Positions 17,660 through 26,013 of a DNA stretch of 50,457 bases are shown piece after piece. The DNA is from CAZQHK01 sp964593455. Its GTDB lineage: Bacteria; Muiribacteriota; CAYSPT01. Made by a program: the position numbers and the translations under genes. The stretch covers positions 1 to 50,457 of the forward strand of contig CAZQHK010000032.1 of NCBI GenBank assembly GCA_964593455.1, given 5' to 3'. Below the pieces are notes generated by a model, which did not search any database, was not told where the DNA came from, and saw only the letters and a list, made by a program, of their open reading frames with translations. Within the stretch, counting starts at the first letter, position 1. Every line of letters starts with the position of its first letter.

Positions 17660-18057
17660 TTACTGATCGAGATTATCCGGCTGGATACACAATTTTGCTT
17701 TTTCCTTTATTGCTTCCACGTCCATCTTTTTCAGATAGTGGGGCAATCCGAACCAGATCGAATGGAATCCGTAGCCGCCTTTGGTCATCTCGGTAACGGC
17801 TTCCATCTTGATCTCTTCATACCCGATCTACCCGGTGAGTCCCGCGTCCTCGATCTCGTCTCGGTCCGAGAGAGCAGAGCGCAGGTTGATGATGGTTTTA
17901 ACTCCCATTTCCTTGAGTTCCCGTATACCTTCGGCGTTTGGCAGTTCTTGTTTTCTTCAGCCGGCAGGGAAGCCAGGGAACTCAAACAGAGGAACGCAAC
18001 GGCCATGAAAAGGGCCGTTATTCGTAAATTGACAGATCGAAACCGGATGGGTTGCAT
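17660..18057 (-). pseudogene. decayed exported tyrosine/dual-specificity phosphatase-like gene
   Basis: From ATG 18057 there is a signal peptide (MQPIRFRSVNLRITALFMAV...SLASLPAEE), after which the frame must shift near 17940 to keep a sensible protein. The shifted frame reads GIRELKEMGVKTIINLRS, the N-terminal half of bacterial DSP/tyrosine-phosphatase-like folds, then SDRDEIEDAGL. An in-frame TAG at about 17828-17830 is followed by YEEIKMEAV...IWFGLPHYLKKM up to TAA at 17660. The catalytic HCxxGxxR loop is absent. One frameshift, one stop and a missing active site together indicate a pseudogene. A single assembly error could not explain all three. Confidence 0.75.
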
Positions 18058-18137
18058 GAGAATCACCGCCTCTCGTAGAACTATTATATGAAATATATAT
18101 GGAATGGTACCAGAAAAATGGAATAAATGAGGCCGGG

Positions 18138-19403
18138 TTAAATCGTCTCGACGTCAAACCAGGCGGTGCAGATAAGCGCGATGAACGGATCGCCGTAAAC
18201 AGGATGTATCCTCGCCACAAAGGGTTTCTTGATGATAAGACGGTCACGGCGGTAAAAGTCGCCTCTTCTGAAACCGTGCATGAGAATAAGCGGCACCGGC
18301 CCGTTTAGGCCATAGGTGTTCCAGAGATATCCGCCCATTTCTATGACTTTCACATAGGACGGAGTGAGCATGTTCCCGGAGTCGTCCACTACCGTGGCTT
18401 TCAACCAGTGAAGCCGCTCGATGGGGACGATCCGGGCGTGGTCGAGTGGATCGTACACGTGGTCGTCCAGGACAAAGAACGGGCACATGAGAAGCCGTTG
18501 ATTTATCAACTCGACGATCACCTCGTTATTGTAGACCCGGGGCTTTCTTTTCTGGCTGGGATAGATCGGATCGAAGGTCCCGTAATGCATACCATCCCGG
18601 ATGAAATTTCTGATCGACCGCAGCCGTTCAACTGTCCCGAAATAGACCACGTCAAAATCTTCTTTGTCTTCTTCATCTCCGAAAGACGAGGAACCGGTGG
18701 CGCCTAGTTCACTCAATTCAAAAGGTTTAAGCTTCGCATAGGGTTTGCGATGCGCCTCCTCGAGAAGCCACTTCACGCCTTTTACCAGCGGCTCGAATTT
18801 CCGTTGAAAAAGCATGTAGTGTAAGGCCGGTTTAATCGGGAACTCGAAAATAAAGTTTTCCCGCTTGAAGACCGGGCAGTTGCACAATCCTTCGGGATGG
18901 AAATAGAATCCCCGGATGGGGTTTCTGCTGTTTTCCTGGTTGAACTTGATTCGCCAGCCTTCCTCGATTTGGCAGGCATGATCTTTCCGGCCGTGGTTGT
19001 TTTTCACCTTGGTGGTGGTTTTCAAATGCAGGCTGAACAGATATTCGTATTTTTGGCTCAGATACGGGCGCCGAGGCGAAGCCTTGGGATCATAAGGAAA
19101 CCGTAGAGGATTGGCTAGAATTATTTCCCGGCCGGAGGGTTCCCTGAGCACCGCTGTCAGAAAACAGAAGACACCATCGTATCGCATGTAGTACTGGGAA
19201 ACTCCCAAACGAGTTTTACTGGTGACCGGCTGAGCCAGGGTCAAGAACCGTTCATCTCTAAGCAGGACCGAATACATGGCCCGCCACCGATCGACATAAG
19301 GTCTGAAATTGGTGGCCGCGTTAGGCTTGCGGAGTTGCATTTCCCAGTATTGTTCCAGGTGTTCTTCCAGTAAGGCTTTTCGTTTGCCGAGGTCAACGCT
19401 CAT
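18138..19403 (-). CDS. protein of unknown function with a possible nucleotidyltransferase core
   Basis: A 421-residue soluble protein with no signal peptide. Around residues 232-255 the stretch ELGATGSSSFG...DFDVVYFG resembles the minimal nucleotidyltransferase (NTase) signature, a GS motif followed by a D-x-D on a beta strand (D249 and D251). The regions before (HPEGLCNCPVF) and after (PSYVKVIEMGGY, VARIHPVYGDPFIALICTAWFD) are not recognised. If it is an NTase it would transfer a nucleotide to an RNA, protein or small molecule; nothing nearby indicates the substrate. It is divergent from the selenoprotein-like gene. Only a fold-level resemblance by eye supports the NTase idea. Confidence 0.6.
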   Translation of the reverse strand: MSVDLGKRKALLEEHLEQYWEMQLRKPNAATNFRPYVDRWRAMYSVLLRDERFLTLAQPVTSKTRLGVSQYYMRYDGVFCFLTAVLREPSGREIILANPLRFPYDPKASPRRPYLSQKYEYLFSLHLKTTTKVKNNHGRKDHACQIEEGWRIKFNQENSRNPIRGFYFHPEGLCNCPVFKRENFIFEFPIKPALHYMLFQRKFEPLVKGVKWLLEEAHRKPYAKLKPFELSELGATGSSSFGDEEDKEDFDVVYFGTVERLRSIRNFIRDGMHYGTFDPIYPSQKRKPRVYNNEVIVELINQRLLMCPFFVLDDHVYDPLDHARIVPIERLHWLKATVVDDSGNMLTPSYVKVIEMGGYLWNTYGLNGPVPLILMHGFRRGDFYRRDRLIIKKPFVARIHPVYGDPFIALICTAWFDVETI

Positions 19404-19646
19404 TGTAATAATTCCACTCTCAGAAAACCGCTTTTTAAACGGTGACGGCTAGAAGAAAGTAAATTAACTGCACCCGGAATTAGACGGGGGGCGGGGATGA
19501 CCGACCTACTTCCAGCCTATCAATATATCAGCAAAGATGCGGCAGGTCAAACTCCGGATTTGTGGCTCTGGGTGAAATTTATTTTGTATGGAAACAAGTT
19601 TTCTTGTATGATCGTTATTTTAAGAAAGGAGAGAGTGAATACGCTG

Positions 19647-20303
19647 ATGCGGTCTTCAATATTCAGAGGTATCCTTATTTTAGTATGTATTCTGGGAGGA
19701 GTAACCATGGTGGGGGCCGAGAATAGTAAACTCATGCTTCCGGCCCAGTCGCCGGAAACCGTTCGTCCGCTGCTGGTAGGAAGCGCCGTACCGGACCTGG
19801 TGCTGGCCGATCTTAGGGGAGAGCCGTACCATCTGCGACAGGAAATAGCCAACGCGCCGATGGTTCTGATCTTTTACCGGGGCGGGTGGTGACCATACTG
19901 CAGCAAGCATTTGGCGCAGTTGCGCCATATAGAACAGCGGTTAATTGAAATAGGGTACCAGATTGTTGCCGTCAGCCCTGATCGTCCGGAAGCTTTGGCT
20001 CCGACCGGTGAAAAACAAGAGTTTCGATATACGCTGGTATCCGATAGCGCCATGGTGGCCGCGAGAAGTTTCGGAATCGCTTTCCGTGTTGATAACGAAA
20101 CCCAAAAAAAATACCGGAAATATGGAATAGATCTGGAAGAAGTCAGCGGCGAAACTCATCACCTGCTGCCGGTGCCTTCGGTGTTCATTATCGGCCGGAA
20201 TGGGACCATCATGTTCTCGTATGTAAATCCCGACTACAAGGTTCGGTTGGATCCCGGGGTGATCCTGGCTGTAGCTGAATCCCTCCGGCCTATGGAGCCA
20301 TGA
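19647..20303 (+). CDS. exported peroxiredoxin-like selenoprotein (in-frame UGA at 19890-19892)
   Basis: Read through one UGA, this is a 218-residue AhpC/TSA-type (Prx-like) protein. The signal peptide is MRSSIFRGILILVCILGGVTM. The core begins LLVGSAVPDLVLADL and reaches LIFYRGGW-[UGA]-PYCSKHLAQLR. Homologues carry Cys at exactly this position (FYRGGWCPYC), so UGA replaces the peroxidatic or redox-motif cysteine and creates a U-x-x-C pair. After UGA the same frame stays open for 136 codons with conserved Prx features (VAVSPDRPEAL, PSVFIIGRNGTIMFSYVNPDY) to tandem TGA stops at 20301. A hairpin 19-20 bases downstream fits a bacterial SECIS. The start is uncertain: ATG 19647 is chosen for the signal peptide, and GTG 19635 lies closer to AAGGAG. 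The alternative is a nonsense pseudogene. Confidence 0.82.
19909..19930 (+). promoter_or_regulatory. candidate bacterial SECIS element
   Basis: TGGCGC (19912-19917) pairs with GCGCCA (19922-19927) around the loop AGTT. Two further pairs below (19909-19910 with 19929-19930) are separated by a U-U mismatch. The apical loop begins 25 bases after the UGA and has G in its second position. Both fit the general rules for bacterial SECIS elements, which sit inside the coding region just after the Sec codon and bind SelB. It lies in frame within coding sequence, so its pairing also has to satisfy the protein sequence. Confidence 0.65.
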
Positions 20304-23214
20304 TGAGGTTCAGGATTTGAACCGGCGGTGACAGGAGCAGCCTGACCGTTCTTTTAAGCCCGGCGCTTTTATCGATCATTCTCGCCGCCGCGGGTGCGTA
20401 ACGGTAGTAGGTTTTTACCATCGTTCGTCCGGCGGAGGTAGGCAGCAGGTAGCGGTCACGCACTCGTTTCAGTATCGTTACCTCGGGTTCGAGTGGAGTC
20501 CCGTAGGCGGCGGTGGCAATAAAACAACCGCTGCCGTGAAGGGCACTGCCGCCGTCCTCACCGGTGCCGGTCTCTGGAGTTCCTCCCGGATTTACTCCTC
20601 CTCCACCCGGATCTTCGCCCGAATCTTCGCCAGGCGCCAGCAAGGCGAACACCGTCAGGTGCCCGACGGAGAATATAACTCGGTTATTGATCATGTCTAT
20701 CTGGAAGTGGGGTATCCTGACCCATATAGATCCGTTCCAGTAATAGGGTACCAGGTCCGCTTCAGTGACGGAAAAACCGGTTACCGTTCCATTTGTCTCC
20801 CGATACGGAATACTTATGGAAACCAACTGGCTCAGGTCCGGATCGCCATCGAGAGTGATTTCCCGGATTCCGAATAGGGCGCCGTCCACTCCGGCAAACG
20901 TGTACGGATTGGTTTCATGCCGTGTTATTTCCACCACCGTACTGCTGCCGGCAGCACCTCTCGGAATGGTGATGGAGGACCCGTCATCTATGGCTGCCGA
21001 AACGATTCGGTTCCCGCTTATACGCTGACGTTTACGGTGTCTTCCGGATGAGTCGAGAACTTCCTCTATATCAGGATCGGAGGTAGAAATCTCCACTGTA
21101 ATTCCGGTTGCCTGGTAGCTGTTGCCGATGGTGTCGAAGGCCACTACTCGCAGGTCGTACGTGCCGGAGGCTCCCAGAGCTATGACGTCCCAGGTGGTAG
21201 ACAACGATCCCGAGCCGGCCATTACTGGATTTCCAAATGGAATCCAATCCCCTCCGCCGGCCGGCCGGTACTGAAACCATACCTGCTGGAGCAAACTTTC
21301 AGGAAGCGCACCGGCTGTAACTGTTATCCTGTCTCCCCAAATCCGGCTGCCCGCTTCGGGTGAGGCCACCCAGACCGCCAATCCAGCGGCGGGGCTTTCT
21401 ATGGAGACGGAGCACACGCCGTCACTCCACTCATTATTTTCGTCCACCACCCGCAAGATGGGGGAATAATACCTGGGTTCCATATAGGTATAAGATGTTG
21501 TGGCGGACTCGGTGGAAGACCAGTCGAATACGCCGTCTCCCTCAAAGTCCCACAGATACCGGGCATAACCGCTTGCTCCCGGTAATCCGCCGGTGGCACT
21601 CCCGCTAAAAATTAGAGAATGCGGGATAATGCCGGTAGTCATGCCGCTCCCGTCGCCGAGGGCGGTAACCGTGATAGGATCGTTGCCGGAGATCCCGGCG
21701 GAAACACTTGCCTGGATCGTGTCGGTCAGTCCGTCTTCGTTCATTATCCGCAATGTGGTCTGATGCACACCTTCCTGTCCGAAGGTGTACACTGTCTGGC
21801 CAGGTTCTACCGCGGCGAAATCATAGAATCCGTCTCCCTCGAAATCGAGCTCGTAGCTGATGATCGCGCCGGCAAGATCGGTACCGCTGTAAGTGAATAT
21901 GACCGGTAGCGGAGCCGGTCCCGCAACGGGGTCGGCGGTCAACAGGGCGGCCGGTGCCGCGGCCGGTTCTTGCGCTGTAATCGTCACCTGCGCCGGCTCG
22001 TTCAGCAGGATGTCCCGGTCCAGTGCCACCAATTGGATAGTGTAGGTCCCGGGCTCGGAAAACTGCCAGGTGACGGTGCCCGGGCTCGATGAAGTCCAGA
22101 AGTTCCGTCCGTCAAACACCAGCGCGTACTGCACTATCTCGCCGTCGTCATTCCCGGAGACGGTAAAGGAAACGGTCAGGGGCACGATTCCCGATTCCAC
22201 ATCCGCCGACAGCTCCACGGTTGGAGGGTTACTTTGAGGAGTCGCCGAGACCGTGTTGGAGAACCCGCTCACCCGGCCGTTCAGGTCGGTGGCGGTGACC
22301 GCGTAATAATAGGTGGCGCCGCCGGTCACGGTGATGTCAAAAAAACTGCTGTACGTCATGCCCGGGTAGAAGATATTCGCCGGTGTAATTACCGGGGTGG
22401 CACTGCGATAAATCGTGTAATAGGCGAGATCTGGTTCGAAAGATTCCAGCCAATCGAGTATGATCAAATTGCTGCCTGCTGCGCCGGCTTTCAGTCCCCT
22501 CGGCTGCCTCGGCGGCAGCTCGTCCTGGGCATTGTAAACAGTAAAATCACCCCCGGAGCTGTCCTCCGTACTGCTGGCGCCGTCGGAGACGATGATTTTC
22601 ACCCGGTAGGCGTTTCCGTTGTCGACGGTAGCGGTAGTCCACGGGAAAAATCCGTCATCGGTTTCGTTTTCGGCGATGGTTTGCCAGGTGACGCCGCTAT
22701 CGGCACTGTAGTAGATGGACAAGGACAAAATGTTATTATCATCATCGGCGGCACTCCAGGTGATATTTTGCTGCCCGCTCCAGGTTTCCCCGCCGGTGGG
22801 TGCGGAAATAGTTATGCTCGGCAGATTGTTGGGCAGCGAGTTGACGACGGAAAAACTGCTGTCGGAAACGTCCTCCGTGCTGGTGGTGCCGTCATTCGCC
22901 GTTACCTTGATGTAATAAAAACTTCCGTCGTCTCCCAGCGTGGTGTTCCACACGAAGGTTCCGTCATTTGACTCGTTTCCGGCCAGCAAGGTCCAGGAAC
23001 TACCACTCGTGTTGCTGTAGTAAAGGTCGATCGTGAGCGCGTCGCCGTCCGCGTCTATAGCGGTCCAGGAAATAGTGTTGGTTCCTATCAAGTTCTCTCC
23101 GCCGTTGGGTGAGAGAAGGCTTACTATGGGAGCCTGATTGGCGGCCATGACAAAATCTCCCGCGGTCAGAGCACACACGAGAAACATTGTCAGGAGAATA
23201 GTGTTTACCTTCAT
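20290..23214 (-). CDS. large secreted surface protein with PKD/Ig-like domains and CFI-box C-terminus
   Basis: A 974-residue protein. The signal peptide is MKVNTILLTMFLVCALTAGDFVMAA, with GGAG eight bases ahead of ATG 23214. Two similar Ig-like units follow (SPNGGENLIGTNTISWTA and APTGGETWSGQQNITWSA), then a fibronectin-III-like unit (GLKAGAAGSNLIILDWLE), several PKD-like domains (VSGNDDGEIVQYALVFDG, YLWDFEGDGVFDW), and a beta region near 730-860. A Gly-rich linker leads to the C-terminal domain starting CFIATAAYGTP and continuing to LNLIMAP. That ending is the type RefSeq calls CFI-box-CTERM (from memory). It is likely cell-surface or exported and adhesive or structural, with no enzymatic motif. 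Its 3' end overlaps the selenoprotein-like gene by 14 bases. Confidence 0.85.
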   Translation of the reverse strand: MKVNTILLTMFLVCALTAGDFVMAANQAPIVSLLSPNGGENLIGTNTISWTAIDADGDALTIDLYYSNTSGSSWTLLAGNESNDGTFVWNTTLGDDGSFYYIKVTANDGTTSTEDVSDSSFSVVNSLPNNLPSITISAPTGGETWSGQQNITWSAADDDNNILSLSIYYSADSGVTWQTIAENETDDGFFPWTTATVDNGNAYRVKIIVSDGASSTEDSSGGDFTVYNAQDELPPRQPRGLKAGAAGSNLIILDWLESFEPDLAYYTIYRSATPVITPANIFYPGMTYSSFFDITVTGGATYYYAVTATDLNGRVSGFSNTVSATPQSNPPTVELSADVESGIVPLTVSFTVSGNDDGEIVQYALVFDGRNFWTSSSPGTVTWQFSEPGTYTIQLVALDRDILLNEPAQVTITAQEPAAAPAALLTADPVAGPAPLPVIFTYSGTDLAGAIISYELDFEGDGFYDFAAVEPGQTVYTFGQEGVHQTTLRIMNEDGLTDTIQASVSAGISGNDPITVTALGDGSGMTTGIIPHSLIFSGSATGGLPGASGYARYLWDFEGDGVFDWSSTESATTSYTYMEPRYYSPILRVVDENNEWSDGVCSVSIESPAAGLAVWVASPEAGSRIWGDRITVTAGALPESLLQQVWFQYRPAGGGDWIPFGNPVMAGSGSLSTTWDVIALGASGTYDLRVVAFDTIGNSYQATGITVEISTSDPDIEEVLDSSGRHRKRQRISGNRIVSAAIDDGSSITIPRGAAGSSTVVEITRHETNPYTFAGVDGALFGIREITLDGDPDLSQLVSISIPYRETNGTVTGFSVTEADLVPYYWNGSIWVRIPHFQIDMINNRVIFSVGHLTVFALLAPGEDSGEDPGGGGVNPGGTPETGTGEDGGSALHGSGCFIATAAYGTPLEPEVTILKRVRDRYLLPTSAGRTMVKTYYRYAPAAARMIDKSAGLKRTVRLLLSPPVQILNLIMAP

Positions 23215-23278
23215 AACCGGTCTCCGTTTCGAGTAATACTAATCTATTGTACACCAATTCTTGGAAAATTCAGCTAAT

Positions 23279-23356
23279 CCACATATTTGACGAGTTGCCG
23301 TCAAGAAGATGCGTGCTAATTCGTGACCGCAAGAGGCACATTGGTGAAATATGCGG
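23279..23356. repeat. 78-base element with short terminal inverted repeats
   Basis: The left end CCACATATTTGAC (23279-23291) is an imperfect inverted copy of the right end GTGAAATATGCGG (23344-23356). The first 24 bases, read in reverse, match 34060-34083 at 22 of 24 positions. It sits between divergent genes, and no ORF is inside. This is consistent with a small non-autonomous or interspersed repeat family. Confidence 0.55.
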
Positions 23357-23439
23357 CCTAAGGTAAAGATGCGGTACAATAGAACCCGGATTGACGATTG
23401 CCCTCGGCTGAGGGTGGAGCCTGAACTCTGGAAACTAAA

Positions 23440-24747
23440 ATGGGAAGAATCGGACTGATGAAGAAAAAACAGGTGCTCAGCTGGGCTCTGTACGACTGGG
23501 CCAACTCGGCTTTCGCTACCACGGTCATGGCGGGATTTTTCCCGGTTTTTTTTAAACAGTACTGGAACGCCGGGGTCGATCCCACGGTGAGTACCGCCAG
23601 GCTGGGAGTAGCCAACTCCGTAGCCAGTATCGTTATCGTGCTCTTGGCGCCGATTCTCGGAGCCATTGCCGATAGAAGTACGGCCCGGAAGAAATTCCTC
23701 CTTATCTTTGCCTCCCTGGGTATTTTCATGACCGTGGCTCTGTCCCTGGTAGCGCGGGGAAACTGGTTATTGTCCTCGGTCTTGTTCATGGTTGCGGTGA
23801 TCGGATTTTCGGGAGGAAATGTGTTCTATGACTCGTTGCTGACGTCAGTGTCGGAGGAAAAAGATTTTGACCGCATTTCCGCTCTGGGTTATTCCCTGGG
23901 CTACCTGGGAGGCGGTATCCTATTTGCTTTCAATGTCTGGATGACCGTCAATCCGGAAATCTTTGGATTTCCCGACAGCACCGCCGCGGTCAGGTTTGCG
24001 TTCATCACCGTCGGAATATGGTGGGCAGTGTTTTCTGTACCTCTTCTCTTGTACGTCAAAGAACCTCCGTCTGAAGGAGGTTCCCCAAGAAACGGTGTGG
24101 TGCGGGCCGCGTTACGGCAGTTGATGAACACGTTTAAAAGCATCCGCCGACTCAAGACGATTTGCCTGTTTCTGGCGGCGTACTGGCTGTACATAGATGG
24201 TGTGGATACCATTTTCCGAATGGCGGTGGATTACGGCATCTCTATCGGGCTTAACCACCGTGACCTGATCAAGGCATTACTAATTACCCAGTTCGTAGGA
24301 TTTCCATCGGCTATCGCTTTTGGCTATCTGGGCGGTAAATTAGGCACCAAGCGATGCATACTCATGGCTATTGCTATGTATATCGTGGTTTCAATTTGGG
24401 GTGCCTTCATGCACAGCCAGAAGGAATTCTATCTGATGGCAATCACTATCGGTCTTGTCCAGGGAGGAATTCAGGCTCTGAGCCGTTCTTTCTTCGCCAG
24501 GATCATTCCCGCCAGCAAATCAGCCGAGTACTTCGGATTCTATAACATGCTCGGCAAGTTCGCCGCGGTGGTCGGGCCGGTACTCATGGGAAGCGTGGGG
24601 TTGATCGCCAGTTCGATGGGGTGCTCCGGAGACCTGGCTTCCCGAATTAGCATTACCTCGGTCTCGCTGCTTTTTATCAGCGGCGGAATACTGTTTTGCT
24701 TCGTGGATGAAGAAAAAGGCAAAAAAGAGGCGGAATTTCTTTCCTGA
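23440..24747 (+). CDS. MFS transporter, UMF1/Atg22-like family
   Basis: A 435-residue, 12-helix permease. The N-terminal signature WALYDWANSAFATTVMAGFFP is characteristic of the UMF1 family related to vacuolar Atg22, and the A-like loop GAIADRSTARKKFL follows helix 2. The second half begins near LKTICLFLAAYWLYIDGVDTIFRMAVDYG, also typical of the family. The substrate is unknown; relatives have been linked to amino acids, but that is not evidence for this protein. ATG 23458 is an alternative start. It is convergent with the HEAT-repeat gene, with 19 bases between stops, and no operon partner is evident. Confidence 0.88.
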   Translation: MGRIGLMKKKQVLSWALYDWANSAFATTVMAGFFPVFFKQYWNAGVDPTVSTARLGVANSVASIVIVLLAPILGAIADRSTARKKFLLIFASLGIFMTVALSLVARGNWLLSSVLFMVAVIGFSGGNVFYDSLLTSVSEEKDFDRISALGYSLGYLGGGILFAFNVWMTVNPEIFGFPDSTAAVRFAFITVGIWWAVFSVPLLLYVKEPPSEGGSPRNGVVRAALRQLMNTFKSIRRLKTICLFLAAYWLYIDGVDTIFRMAVDYGISIGLNHRDLIKALLITQFVGFPSAIAFGYLGGKLGTKRCILMAIAMYIVVSIWGAFMHSQKEFYLMAITIGLVQGGIQALSRSFFARIIPASKSAEYFGFYNMLGKFAAVVGPVLMGSVGLIASSMGCSGDLASRISITSVSLLFISGGILFCFVDEEKGKKEAEFLS

Positions 24748-24766
24748 GGGCTTCACCGTCTCGCTG

Positions 24767-25726
24767 TTATTTCTTCTTTTGCAGTTCTTCCAGCACGTCC
24801 CGAGCTGTTCCACGGACGGTGACGTTTTCATCTTCAGTCAATTTCTTAAGATGCTCCACTGCGCTTAAGGCGTCGAGTTTACCAAGCGCTTGTGCCGATT
24901 TCCACCGGACATGCGGCTGCGGGTCCGACAGGGTACCGATCAGGGCCTTTATCGCCCGCCGGTCATCGAGTTTCCCCAGGGCTTCGGCTGCCGCGTAACG
25001 CAAGTAGGAATGGTTGTCCCGCAGGGCCGTCATTAAGGCCGGGAAAGACCGCTTGTCACCGATTTCACCAAGCGACCATGCCGCCGCCAGGCCGATCTTG
25101 AGGGACCTGGTTTTTAAGGCTTTCCGAAGATCTTCCAGGGCGTAGACACCACCAATCCGGCCCAGGGCTTCCGCAGAAGCAGCAGCTACCTCGGAGTCGC
25201 CGGTGTCGTTCAACGCGGCCATCAGTGGGCCGATGGCGCGGGTGTCCCGGAGTTTCCCGAGAGCCCGGGCGGCGGCCGCCCGCCCATCGTCTTTGCTGGA
25301 AGTAAGGAGGGCTATCAACGGGCTCACGGCGGCGGCGTGATTTATCTCCCCCAGGGCATAAGCGGACACGTCGAGAACATCGGGATCGGTATCCCGAAGG
25401 GCTGCGATCAATGGCTCCACCGCATTGCTATTTTTCATAATTCCTAATGCCAACGCAGCCCCCACCCTTATATACTTATTCCCATCAGTGAGGGCTTTTG
25501 CCAGTTGTTTAAAGGCGCCAGGGCCGTGGTCAGCCAGTTCTTGCGCGGTTCTAACCCGGATGGTTGGACTATCTGTTTGAAGACGCCGTATCAAAGAATC
25601 GATCGCAACGGTGGAGTCTCCTGACCGGCCTAATGCCGGTTTCGGCAGGATGACGATTATAAAGCCGGTAATGAATAATAGGCTCAATATCGAACAAATA
25701 TGGTTAGGTTTATTGGTAAACGGCAT
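24767..25726 (-). CDS. exported or anchored HEAT-repeat protein
   Basis: A 319-residue protein starting at ATG 25726, which has the strong site AGGGGAGGAATAAC; a longer reading to 25843 lacks one. A hydrophobic signal (HICSILSLLFITGFIIVIL) is followed by about eight HEAT/PBS-lyase-type repeats of 31-32 residues with the pattern DxxxxVRxxAAxALGxIxDxRAVxPLIxALxD, for example DPDVLDVSAYALGEINHAAAVSPLIALL. Such repeats form a solenoid for protein binding. No enzymatic residues are visible, and the partner is unknown. Confidence 0.85.
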   Translation of the reverse strand: MPFTNKPNHICSILSLLFITGFIIVILPKPALGRSGDSTVAIDSLIRRLQTDSPTIRVRTAQELADHGPGAFKQLAKALTDGNKYIRVGAALALGIMKNSNAVEPLIAALRDTDPDVLDVSAYALGEINHAAAVSPLIALLTSSKDDGRAAAARALGKLRDTRAIGPLMAALNDTGDSEVAAASAEALGRIGGVYALEDLRKALKTRSLKIGLAAAWSLGEIGDKRSFPALMTALRDNHSYLRYAAAEALGKLDDRRAIKALIGTLSDPQPHVRWKSAQALGKLDALSAVEHLKKLTEDENVTVRGTARDVLEELQKKK

Positions 25727-26013
25727 GTTATTCCTCCCCTGATATAATACACCCAATTCCAATTCTAACCGATAGAGAATGATTTTGGAAATAGACTGCA
25801 TTACTTTCCAGTCCTGCCGCCCAGATGATGGATGGTCAAGCAAGATAGCATAGAAAGTGAGGTTAGATACTCGATTATAAGCCTTGTTCTGGTACCGGCA
25901 CGTATACTACTATATGCAGGATGGAATCAAACCGGAAAATGCAGTAGCCTTCTACTCCGGCTTAAGGTATTGGGAAGGCGGGAGTTTTACTGACTTATCA
26001 CCGCGGACGTCAT

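Noticed and set aside
19890..19892. Reading the UGA in the peroxiredoxin-like gene as a plain nonsense mutation
   Set aside because: It replaces exactly the catalytic Cys, the frame continues intact for 136 codons, and a SECIS-like hairpin follows. It is kept as the less likely alternative.
22234..22971. 245-codon plus-strand ORF inside the PKD surface protein
   Set aside because: It is an opposite-strand shadow of a clear secreted protein and has no recognisable domain.
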